From an uncultured Planctomycetaceae bacterium (GTDB taxonomy: Bacteria; Planctomycetota; Planctomycetia; Pirellulales; Pirellulaceae), in assembly GCA_937904535.1 (NCBI GenBank), contig CALELC010000005.1, positions 1 through 14,928 of the forward strand: 14,928 nucleotides of DNA, in the 5' to 3' direction. The notes under the pieces are model-generated. The model searched no databases. It had not been told where the DNA came from and worked only from the letters and a program-made list of their open reading frames with translations. A program made the position numbers and the translations under genes. The stretch's first letter is position 1; the number at the start of each line of letters is the position of its first letter. This document shows positions 6,124 through 13,099 of the stretch, piece by piece.

Positions 6124-8084
6124 GCCTTGACGGCATCCTCGCGAAGCAAGAGCTGACGCCGAGACTACCCACCCCGATTCACACCAACCGAGAGTCCGCT
6201 TTGTCGATCGCGCCCCCCGCCGACACCTCTTCGGATGCTGGCCCTTCGCCCGACAACTCGACATCCCGACGCCGTCGACGCGCTACGAGTCACCTGAAAC
6301 TCGTTCCTCCGACGCTGGAACTGCGTGAACATTTGCGCGCTCGCTGCGCTGAACTGGCGAGTTCGCTGGACCGCTCCAAGCTGCTGAGCAAAGATGAACT
6401 CGAGCAGATTGCTCGCAATTTGCTGCAGTCGCTGGAGCAGCCCGAAGGCTATCTCGGCTGGACAATGGTGATGATCAGCAGTGAGTTCTGGCGCGATGCG
6501 GTGGCGTCCGTCCCGCCAGAACGACGGCTGTTTCTGTTGCCGCACTGCCTCAAGCACGCTGAAGGCTGTCCAGCGGATTACGACCAGTTCGGGATGAATT
6601 GCAAGCAGTGCGGCGCGTGCAGCATCGCTGATTTCCGCGGCGCGGCCGAGGAAATGGGCTATCGCGTGCTCGTCGCCGAAGGTTCGCCGGTAGTGATGAA
6701 GATCATCATCGGCGGCTACGTCGACGCGGTCATCGGTGTCGCCTGTCTGAACGTGCTGGAAAAGGCGATCGACAAGATTCTGCTGGCGGGAATTCCCTGC
6801 ATGGCAGTGCCGCTGCTGAGCGATGATTGCCGCAACACGAAGGTCGATGAGCCGTGGGTCGAGCAGATGGTGCGGACACCGTATGTTCCGGCGCGGCAAG
6901 AAACACGCACCTACGTGCACCTGATGCGGAGTGCCGCTGAGCTGTTCACGACCGAGTCGCTCGATCGCTATTCGCCGCGACTCCGCGGCAAAGGCCCGCT
7001 GACCGAAACGGCCGTCACGCGCGATTCGATCGTGGGGATGGACCCGATCATGGCGACCGAACACATCGCCATGGATTTCCTGGCCCGCGGCGGCAAGCAC
7101 TCGCGGCCGTTCATCACGCTCGCGGCGTACGACGCGCTGACCGGCGACCTGGGAACCACCGCTGACGGCAGTGAGCATTGTGCCAAGATCCCGCCGACCG
7201 TGCGGCGGGCGGCGCTGAGCATCGAAACATTCCACAAAGCGAGTTTGGTCCACGACGACATCGAAGACGACGACGCGTTTCGCTATGGCCAGCCTGCGGT
7301 CCATCGCCGCTTTGGCACTTCCACGGCGATCAATGTCGGCGATTACCTGATCGGTCTCGGCTACCGCCTGCTCAGCGGCCGGATCGATGACGATCGTCGC
7401 TTCGATCCACAGTCGCGGATCGACGTGCTGGACTGCTTGGCCAACGCGCACACGCGGCTGGCCGAAGGGCAGGGGGCTGAACTGCTGTGGCGCGACGCAC
7501 TGGAAAAATCGCTCAAACCGCTCGATGCACTCAAGATTTACGCCCTGAAAACCGCTCCGGCGTTTGAAGCCGCGCTGTACAGCGGCATTCGCTTCGCCGG
7601 TGACGCCACGCCTTATTTGGAGCCCGTCCGCGTCTTCAGCCGCAACCTTGGGGTCGCCTTCCAGATTCTCAACGACCTCGACGATTGGACCAGCAACGCC
7701 GGCAACAAGGTCGCCGCTGCCGGTGACGTGCTCGGCGGACGCCCCACGCTGCTGCTGGCGCTGGCGCTCGAGGGGCTCAGCGAGGCGGATCGCGAGGAAT
7801 TGCTGCGGGTGATCGCTGACGATTGCGAATTACCCGACGCGCAGCGGATCGCGACCACGCGCCGGCTGTACGAGTCGGCGGGCGTGTTTGAGCTCGCCCA
7901 GCGACTGGTCGAGAAGCATCAGAGTCGCGCGGAAGCGGTGGCTGAGAAGATTGAGCCCGAGCCGCTGCGACGCCTGTTCTATTTCCTGATCGATACAGTG
8001 CTGCAGCGGAGCGGAGGTGACGAGGAGCAGTCCTCGGTGCAAGTCGTTCCGCTGAGCCTGCCAATTTCCAGTTCAGCGGAGTAA
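6120..8084 (+). CDS. DUF116 - polyprenyl diphosphate synthase fusion
   Basis: 654 residues from GTG 6120, which overlaps the cyclase stop (GTGA) and suggests translational coupling. A TTG at 6201 with GAGAG six bases upstream is an alternative (627 residues). The first ~55 residues are Ser/Pro/Arg-rich and probably disordered. Residues about 110-256 match DUF116: cysteines 143, 150, 161, 164 and 167 (C-x6-C-x10-C-x2-C-x2-C), then 209 and 237, likely binding Fe-S or zinc. Residues about 286-636 form a trans-isoprenyl diphosphate synthase: GGKHSRPF at 324-331, first aspartate-rich motif DDIEDD at 379-384, and second motif NDLDD at 518-522, where Asn replaces the usual first Asp. Residues 5 and 4 before the first motif are Ala and Ser, small like those of long-chain synthases, so C20 or longer is likely. 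Probable substrates are isopentenyl and allylic diphosphates. Confidence 0.85.
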   Translation: MSLDGILAKQELTPRLPTPIHTNRESALSIAPPADTSSDAGPSPDNSTSRRRRRATSHLKLVPPTLELREHLRARCAELASSLDRSKLLSKDELEQIARNLLQSLEQPEGYLGWTMVMISSEFWRDAVASVPPERRLFLLPHCLKHAEGCPADYDQFGMNCKQCGACSIADFRGAAEEMGYRVLVAEGSPVVMKIIIGGYVDAVIGVACLNVLEKAIDKILLAGIPCMAVPLLSDDCRNTKVDEPWVEQMVRTPYVPARQETRTYVHLMRSAAELFTTESLDRYSPRLRGKGPLTETAVTRDSIVGMDPIMATEHIAMDFLARGGKHSRPFITLAAYDALTGDLGTTADGSEHCAKIPPTVRRAALSIETFHKASLVHDDIEDDDAFRYGQPAVHRRFGTSTAINVGDYLIGLGYRLLSGRIDDDRRFDPQSRIDVLDCLANAHTRLAEGQGAELLWRDALEKSLKPLDALKIYALKTAPAFEAALYSGIRFAGDATPYLEPVRVFSRNLGVAFQILNDLDDWTSNAGNKVAAAGDVLGGRPTLLLALALEGLSEADREELLRVIADDCELPDAQRIATTRRLYESAGVFELAQRLVEKHQSRAEAVAEKIEPEPLRRLFYFLIDTVLQRSGGDEEQSSVQVVPLSLPISSSAE

Positions 8085-8092
8085 ATGGTTCG

Positions 8093-8659
8093 ATGGCATT
8101 GACTTCCCCGCAGGCGTCTTGGCCAGCCGACGCGGTTGACTTAGGCTCGCTATTGCAATTGTTCTACGCCGATCAGCCGGGGAAACTGGCCACGTTCGAA
8201 CCAACCGACTCGTCTGCGATGCCGCCGGCTTATCGCACGTTGCTCGATCACGACGAGCACATGACGATCACGGTCGAAGCGTTTCACCATTCGCAAGTCG
8301 ATGTCCGCGTCCATCGCACTCTGCTGGGCAGCGGCAAGTACAGCCGCGAAATCGTGCTCGTCGCCCGCGAGAGCGACAAAGTGGTGCAGTACGGCATCGT
8401 GCGTTTGCGAACCGAGGCTCTGCAGCCCGAGGTTTGGCAGGAGATCCAAGCCGGCCAAACACCGCTCGGTCGGGTGCTGATCCAACACAATGTCTTTCGT
8501 GAAGTCGAGCTGGTGGCGCTCTGGAAAGTGACTGCGGGTACGGAACTCGCCCGGTTGCTGGAGATCGCTCCGGGGACGGTTACCTACGGTCGTACAGCCC
8601 GGATTTTCTGCGATGGTGAACCGGCGATCGAGTTGCTGGAAATCGTCACGCCGGTGTGA
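8093..8659 (+). CDS. Chorismate lyase (UbiC/DUF98-like)
   Basis: 188 residues, near the size of UbiC (about 165). Chorismate lyases release pyruvate from chorismate to give 4-hydroxybenzoate. Alignment by eye with E. coli UbiC supports the fold end to end: LLDHDEHMT at 50-58 against its LLLEDSMT, YSREIVLV at 83-90 against YWLREILLC, TPLGRVL at 123-129 against TPLGRYL, and LLEIVTP at 181-187 against LLTELFLP. Arg85 and Glu183 therefore correspond to the ligand-binding Arg76 and Glu155 of UbiC. ATG 8093 lies 8 bases after the previous stop, with GGAG at 8078-8081. The setting beside a polyprenyl synthase recalls ubiquinone biosynthesis, but planctomycetes normally use menaquinone, so a different aromatic product is likely. 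Related DUF98 enzymes may make other hydroxybenzoates. Confidence 0.75.
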   Translation: MALTSPQASWPADAVDLGSLLQLFYADQPGKLATFEPTDSSAMPPAYRTLLDHDEHMTITVEAFHHSQVDVRVHRTLLGSGKYSREIVLVARESDKVVQYGIVRLRTEALQPEVWQEIQAGQTPLGRVLIQHNVFREVELVALWKVTAGTELARLLEIAPGTVTYGRTARIFCDGEPAIELLEIVTPV

Positions 8660-8668
8660 TCGCAGCGC

Positions 8669-9517
8669 ATGCCCCGTGGTTCTGTTCCGATGTTCCAGCC
8701 CGCAGGATGGGATGTGCAAGAGTATTCGTCGCTCATCGACGTCTGGTCGGCGGCCGCTTCGTCAGGCCCGCCGGGTGAACTGGAACGCTGCTGTGAAGCT
8801 TGGTTGACCGACGACGAACGTCAACGCGCCGCGCGGTTTCGCAAAGACACGACCCGCAACCAGCATGTCGTTGGCCGGGGGATGACCCGCAAGCTGCTTT
8901 GCGGTCAACAGGTCGCACCGGAGCAAATCGAGTTAGCGTTTCTGCCGCACGGCAAACCGTTCGTCGCCGCCCCTCCGCAAGCCGCTCGCCCGTTCAACGT
9001 CGCTCATACCGAGGGCCTGGTGTTGTTTGCCAGTTGCCACGGTGCAATCGCGAATGATTCAGCACTGGGTGTCGATGTGGAATGGTTATCACGCCGCACC
9101 GACGTCGAGCTGGCGCAGCGATACTTCGCCGCGCCAGAGGTCGAGTACGTGTGGGATCATCGCGATGCCGACCGCCGTCAATACGCGTTTTTGCGAGTCT
9201 GGACATTAAAAGAAGCGTTCATCAAGGCGATCGGCACCGGGCTGACGATGCCGCTGGCCGACTTTGCCTTCGAACAAATCGACTCGGAACGTCCGCAGGT
9301 GCGAATGCTCAATCCGGCGCTGGAAACGGGTGAGCACTGGCAGTTCGTGACCTTTCATCCGGCTGATGACTACATCGGAGCGGTAGCCATCAGCGGTCTG
9401 TCCCCGGAGCAACCGGCCGGCTTGCGGCTGCAACCGTTTGAAGCGTTACTTGGTCTCGCATCCGCAGTGCTACCTGCCGCTCCACCACCGCCTCATCCCG
9501 CGCCATCTGTTCGCTAG
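8669..9517 (+). CDS. Sfp-type 4'-phosphopantetheinyl transferase
   Basis: 282 residues. It moves phosphopantetheine from CoA to a serine of carrier proteins (ACP, PCP). Motifs occur in order: GKPF at 95-98, FNVAHTEG at 109-116 (the FN.SH block), GVDVEW at 134-139 with Mg-binding Asp136 and Glu138, and WTLKEAFIK at 178-186 with the Glu182/Lys186 pair. All main catalytic positions are kept. It is longer than Sfp (about 225 residues) because of a roughly 40-residue Leu/Pro-rich C-terminal tail. It starts 9 bases after the chorismate lyase gene; an in-frame ATG at 8690 would shorten it by seven residues. No carrier protein, PKS or NRPS gene is in the window. It may serve a product of this cluster or be the general enzyme of the cell. 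Confidence 0.92.
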   Translation: MPRGSVPMFQPAGWDVQEYSSLIDVWSAAASSGPPGELERCCEAWLTDDERQRAARFRKDTTRNQHVVGRGMTRKLLCGQQVAPEQIELAFLPHGKPFVAAPPQAARPFNVAHTEGLVLFASCHGAIANDSALGVDVEWLSRRTDVELAQRYFAAPEVEYVWDHRDADRRQYAFLRVWTLKEAFIKAIGTGLTMPLADFAFEQIDSERPQVRMLNPALETGEHWQFVTFHPADDYIGAVAISGLSPEQPAGLRLQPFEALLGLASAVLPAAPPPPHPAPSVR

Positions 9518-9521
9518 GAAG
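9516..9521 (+). promoter_or_regulatory. Ribosome binding site AGGAAG for the DUF58 gene
   Basis: AGGAAG overlaps the stop codon of the phosphopantetheinyl transferase gene and lies 5 bases before GTG 9527. It is the best Shine-Dalgarno-like match in the window and fixes GTG as the start of the DUF58 protein. Confidence 0.6.
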
Positions 9522-9526
9522 CCTCC

Positions 9527-10414
9527 GTGGCGTCACAACTTTCCCCCGAATCGCTCAACCAGATCAAACGGCTCGACCTCCGCGCTCGGATGATCGTGCG
9601 TGGGTTTCTGCAAGGGTTGCACAGCAGCCCGTTTCATGGCTTTTCGGTGCAGTTCAGCGAGCATCGTCGCTACAACCGCGGTGACGATCCGAAGCTGATC
9701 GATTGGCTGGCGTACGCCAAGACCGACAAGTACTTCATCAAACGGTTCGAAGCCGAAACAAACCTAACCGGCTACCTCGTGGTCGACCTGAGCCGCTCGA
9801 TGGGTTTTACCGGCTCGCAGCAGATGACCAAGTTCGAGTACTCGGTCTGCTTGGCCGCCTCGCTGTGTTACTTGATGACGATGCAGCAGGACCCGGTCGG
9901 ACTGATCACGTTTGCCGAGAAAGTGCATGCCAGCTTGCCGGCGCGCAGTCGCCGCGGCCACTTTGCCGATGTGCTAGCGCACCTGTCGAACCTGACGCCA
10001 GCCGGAGAAACGGATCTGCCGGGCTGCCTGACCCGCGTCGCCGCGATGCTCCGCCACAAGAGTCTGATCATGCTGTTTTCAGACCTGTTGGGTGAACCGG
10101 CCGAGACGCTCTCGGCACTGGCACGGCTGCGACACGGCGGACATGACCTGATCGTCTTTCATGTGCTCGATCAAGCCGAAGTTGAATTCCCATTTTCCGG
10201 CCCGGTCGAGTTCGAAGACCCTGAAACCGGCGAGTTGTTTCAAGTGGATGCCGGCGGATTCCGCGACCAATACCTCTCGGCGCTCGAAGCTTTTCAAGCG
10301 ACCTACCGTGAGGGCTGCGGCAAGATTCAAGTCGACTACGTGCCGCTCAGTACCGACATGCCGTTTGATAAGGCCTTGACGGAATACCTGATCTCCCGCC
10401 AGTCTCGTTTCTGA
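9527..10414 (+). CDS. DUF58 / VWA-like protein of a MoxR-Bat system
   Basis: 295 residues with no signal peptide or membrane segment, so probably cytosolic. The DUF58 signature is clear: HSSPFHGFSVQFSEHRRYN at 32-50 followed by RGDD, then WLAYAKTDKYFIKRFEAE. A von Willebrand A fold follows with a complete metal site: DLSRS at 87-91 (Asp87, Ser89, Ser91), Thr162 in GETDL, and Asp186 in FSDLLG. In this family the gene usually follows a MoxR AAA+ ATPase and acts with it in assembly or metal insertion of partner complexes. Here the gene upstream is a phosphopantetheinyl transferase and MoxR is not in the window. The next gene is BatA-like, 15 bases on, so these genes form a unit. Confidence 0.9.
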   Translation: MASQLSPESLNQIKRLDLRARMIVRGFLQGLHSSPFHGFSVQFSEHRRYNRGDDPKLIDWLAYAKTDKYFIKRFEAETNLTGYLVVDLSRSMGFTGSQQMTKFEYSVCLAASLCYLMTMQQDPVGLITFAEKVHASLPARSRRGHFADVLAHLSNLTPAGETDLPGCLTRVAAMLRHKSLIMLFSDLLGEPAETLSALARLRHGGHDLIVFHVLDQAEVEFPFSGPVEFEDPETGELFQVDAGGFRDQYLSALEAFQATYREGCGKIQVDYVPLSTDMPFDKALTEYLISRQSRF

Positions 10415-10429
10415 GGAACGGGCACGTTC

Positions 10430-13099
10430 ATGACTTTTCTCAACGCCTCGTTACTGGCCGGCTTGCTTGCCGCTGCGATTCCGATCGCAGTGCATCTGAT
10501 GTCGCGCCGCCAGCCGCGACGCGTGGTGTTCCCCGCGACTCGCTTCCTCAAGAACCAGCTCGAATCGAGCCGCACACGGCTGCGCGTGCAGCGGTGGTGG
10601 CTGTTGGCGCTGCGGATCCTGGCCGTCGTGGCATTTGCTGCGGCGCTGGCGCGACCGCAGATCGAAACCGCGATGTCGACGCGTTGGTTCTCGATCGGGC
10701 TGCTGGCCGTGCTCGGCGCGGTGCTGTTAGCCATGGCCGCAGTGGCCGTCGTTCGCGGACTGGCTCCAGGACTGCGTTATGGTTTGACGGCCGCCGGGAT
10801 ACTGGCGCTGTTGGCTGCATTGATCGCCAGCGGTGTGTCGGCCGCTTCGAGCACGCCGGTCACCGTGACCGATCAGTCGCCGGTAGCGTTGGCGATCGTG
10901 ATCGACAACTCGATCCGCTCGGGACGGTTGCAACCCGGCGACAATCCCGCCATTGAATCGGCCGCGCGTGTGATCGACGTCGCTCGCGAGCACGCGACGT
11001 GGATGCTCAGCCGTTATCCGAGCGACAGCCGGTTCGCCATCATCGATCGCTCACCGCGACCAGCAGCCTTCACCTTGGATGTCGCATCTGCCAACCGCCA
11101 GATCGAGAAAACCGAACCGCTAGCGCTCACCCGACCGCTGACCGAACGCATTGATGCCGCCGTGCGGTTAGTGCGTTCCAGTGACCTGCCGCGGCGGATG
11201 GTGATGGTGATCACCGATCTAACACAGCAATCATTCGTGGAGCAGCAGTGGCAGGACGCGCAGATCGCCGAGTTGCTCGCCCAGGATCCGCCGATTCGGC
11301 TGCAGATTCTCGATATCGGCGTGCCTGCCGCAGGCAATCGCCAGCTTGGGCAATTGACCCTCAGCGACCCCTCTCCGCCGCGGCTGACCCCGTCGGCAAT
11401 CTCGACCGTGATCTCCGTCGATGGCCCGCAAGCGCCGGAGTCCGCGTCGGTCACCGTCGAGATGCAGCTCTACGATACAGCCACGGATGCCGCGGCCGGA
11501 TTGCCGGTAATCCGCGATTCGCAAACCGTATTGCCGCCGCTGCGGAGCGTTGACCGAATGACCGTCAATCTCAGCTCCACCGCCACCCGGGTCGTGCTGT
11601 CGGTTCCGCCGCTAGAACTCGGCACGCATCATGGTCATGTGCAGATTCTCGGTGAAGATGACTTGCCGATCGACGATCGACGCTACTTCACGCTGCAGGT
11701 CCGGCCAGCGGTGTCGGTACTGATTGTCGCCGCCGATCGCGATTCTGCCGATGTGATCGCCAGCGCGTTGACGGCGCCGCTAGCCCCCACCGATCCGCTC
11801 GCCGAATACCGAATTGAGGTCTCTGAATGGCTTCCCAATGACCGCTCAGCCTACAACTCATATGAAGTCATATTGTTGGTTGACCCGGATGCCCTCTCAC
11901 CCGCGGCAACTGCGGATCTGCAGGCTTACTTAGAGAATGGCGGCAATCTGATTTCGCTGCTTGGCCCGGCTCTGCATGGCGGCCAGCCCGCCACAGCGGC
12001 CCCACCAGCGTATCCCACTGGCTTGGTGCGGCGCTGGCGCGTGCCAGACCCCGGCAGCTTCCTCGAAATCGCTCAGCCGACGCATCCTGCCGTCGCTCCG
12101 TTCACCGATATTGCCGGGGGTGTCCCCTGGAATGCGTTTCGCATCTCGCAGTACTGGCAACTGACTTCTGGTTCGAGTGACACGGTCATCATGCGGTACG
12201 CCGGGACCGACCATCCGGCGCTGGTTCAGCGACGGGTGAGCCGCGAGTCGGGCGATGCCGCGCTGAATCGCCGGACCAGTGGTGGAGCGCACCTGATCCT
12301 CACGACGCCGCTGCCGGCGTTGGTTGGCGCAGCTCGCGCCTGGAATGAGCTGTTCTCGGGCAGCGATGCGTGGCCTGCGTTTTTGCTACTCCGCGGCATG
12401 GTGCAGTCGCTGGTAGAGCAGGGCAGGGGGACACACAATTTGATGATCAATGACTTGCCCAGCATCCCGATCGTTGGCTCATCCGAGCCAGCGACCGACG
12501 CCCACGCACCTGCGGATGGCTCGGAGGATCGTGCAGTCGCCGCGGGCGGTGGCAGCGAAACACTGCAGGATGTGCCGGTACAAATGTTTCCGCCCCGCGG
12601 GCCAGCGGTGCCGCTGCGCGCCAGCGGTGAGCTCGTCACCATCGGCAATGTAGACTGGCCGGGCACGTACTGGCTGCGCAGTCCCGGTGGTCAGACCGGA
12701 TTCAGCATCAACTTGCTGCCTGGTCAAACCGATTTAACTCGTATCGAGCCACAGCAACTCGACGACTGGCTGGGAGCCGAGAACTACGATCTGGTCCGCG
12801 ATCGCGATGAGCTCCGCGAGGCCGAGGGCCGTGGCGAGCCAACGCGGCCGCTCTACAGTTGGATCCTGATGATCATGGCCGCGGCGTTGGTGCTCGAACA
12901 GATTCTGGCAAATCGTTTTTACGCCTCCTCGCGCCGCTCCCGCAGCGTCGCCAGTATCGGTGCCGCCAGTATCGGTGCCGCCGATCGCAGCGTCGCCGAT
13001 CGCTCCGCCGATCGGATCCCCGAGAATATCAGCGACCGGACTCCCCATCCACGCTTCAACCAGGACCGCCCCACCGCAGCCCAGGCGCCCCTGGCATGA
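10430..13099 (+). CDS. BatA-like membrane protein with degenerate VWA domain
   Basis: 889 residues. The N terminus (FLNASLLAGLLAAAIPIAVHLMSRR, then VVFPATRFLKN) is the typical BatA start with a first membrane segment. Further hydrophobic spans lie at about 57-75, 88-110 and 118-138. A VWA-like domain begins near 150 (VALAIVIDNSIRSGR). Its MIDAS reads DNSIR at 159-163 rather than DxSxS, so metal binding is doubtful; Asp263 in VITDLTQQ is kept. The middle part (about 300-800) is large, mostly beta, and holds a ThuA/amidotransferase-like segment near 430-520. A final membrane span lies near 805-825, followed by a low-complexity Ser/Ala/Asp/Arg tail encoded by short DNA repeats. It overlaps the next gene by ATGA, so the two products are probably made together. 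It likely works with DUF58 in envelope assembly. Confidence 0.85.
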   Translation: MTFLNASLLAGLLAAAIPIAVHLMSRRQPRRVVFPATRFLKNQLESSRTRLRVQRWWLLALRILAVVAFAAALARPQIETAMSTRWFSIGLLAVLGAVLLAMAAVAVVRGLAPGLRYGLTAAGILALLAALIASGVSAASSTPVTVTDQSPVALAIVIDNSIRSGRLQPGDNPAIESAARVIDVAREHATWMLSRYPSDSRFAIIDRSPRPAAFTLDVASANRQIEKTEPLALTRPLTERIDAAVRLVRSSDLPRRMVMVITDLTQQSFVEQQWQDAQIAELLAQDPPIRLQILDIGVPAAGNRQLGQLTLSDPSPPRLTPSAISTVISVDGPQAPESASVTVEMQLYDTATDAAAGLPVIRDSQTVLPPLRSVDRMTVNLSSTATRVVLSVPPLELGTHHGHVQILGEDDLPIDDRRYFTLQVRPAVSVLIVAADRDSADVIASALTAPLAPTDPLAEYRIEVSEWLPNDRSAYNSYEVILLVDPDALSPAATADLQAYLENGGNLISLLGPALHGGQPATAAPPAYPTGLVRRWRVPDPGSFLEIAQPTHPAVAPFTDIAGGVPWNAFRISQYWQLTSGSSDTVIMRYAGTDHPALVQRRVSRESGDAALNRRTSGGAHLILTTPLPALVGAARAWNELFSGSDAWPAFLLLRGMVQSLVEQGRGTHNLMINDLPSIPIVGSSEPATDAHAPADGSEDRAVAAGGGSETLQDVPVQMFPPRGPAVPLRASGELVTIGNVDWPGTYWLRSPGGQTGFSINLLPGQTDLTRIEPQQLDDWLGAENYDLVRDRDELREAEGRGEPTRPLYSWILMIMAAALVLEQILANRFYASSRRSRSVASIGAASIGAADRSVADRSADRIPENISDRTPHPRFNQDRPTAAQAPLA
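12950..12979 (+). repeat. 15-nt tandem repeat, two perfect copies, in the BatA-like tail
   Basis: GCCAGTATCGGTGCC occurs at 12950-12964 and again at 12965-12979, encoding two SIGAA units. Shorter related GCCGATCGC units follow. The repeat sits in the variable cytoplasmic tail after the last membrane span, where length change should be tolerated. Confidence 0.85.
12992..13015 (-). repeat. Inverted copy of the lipoprotein repeat core, with hairpin
   Basis: The reverse complement of 12992-13010 is CGGCGGAGCGATCGGCGAC, which differs at one of 19 bases from the core repeated in the lipoprotein gene (for example 2015-2033). The same place holds an inverted repeat: CCGATCG at 12996-13002, loop CTCCGC, CGATCGG at 13009-13015. 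The palindromes in the lipoprotein gene have almost the same make-up (CGATCG-CTCCG-CGATCG). There is no T-run, and it lies inside a gene, so it is not a terminator. Confidence 0.7.

Noticed and set aside
6165..7451. 428-codon open frame on the minus strand
   Set aside because: It is opposite the DUF116 and first aspartate-rich region of the prenyl synthase. No motif or plausible start context was seen.
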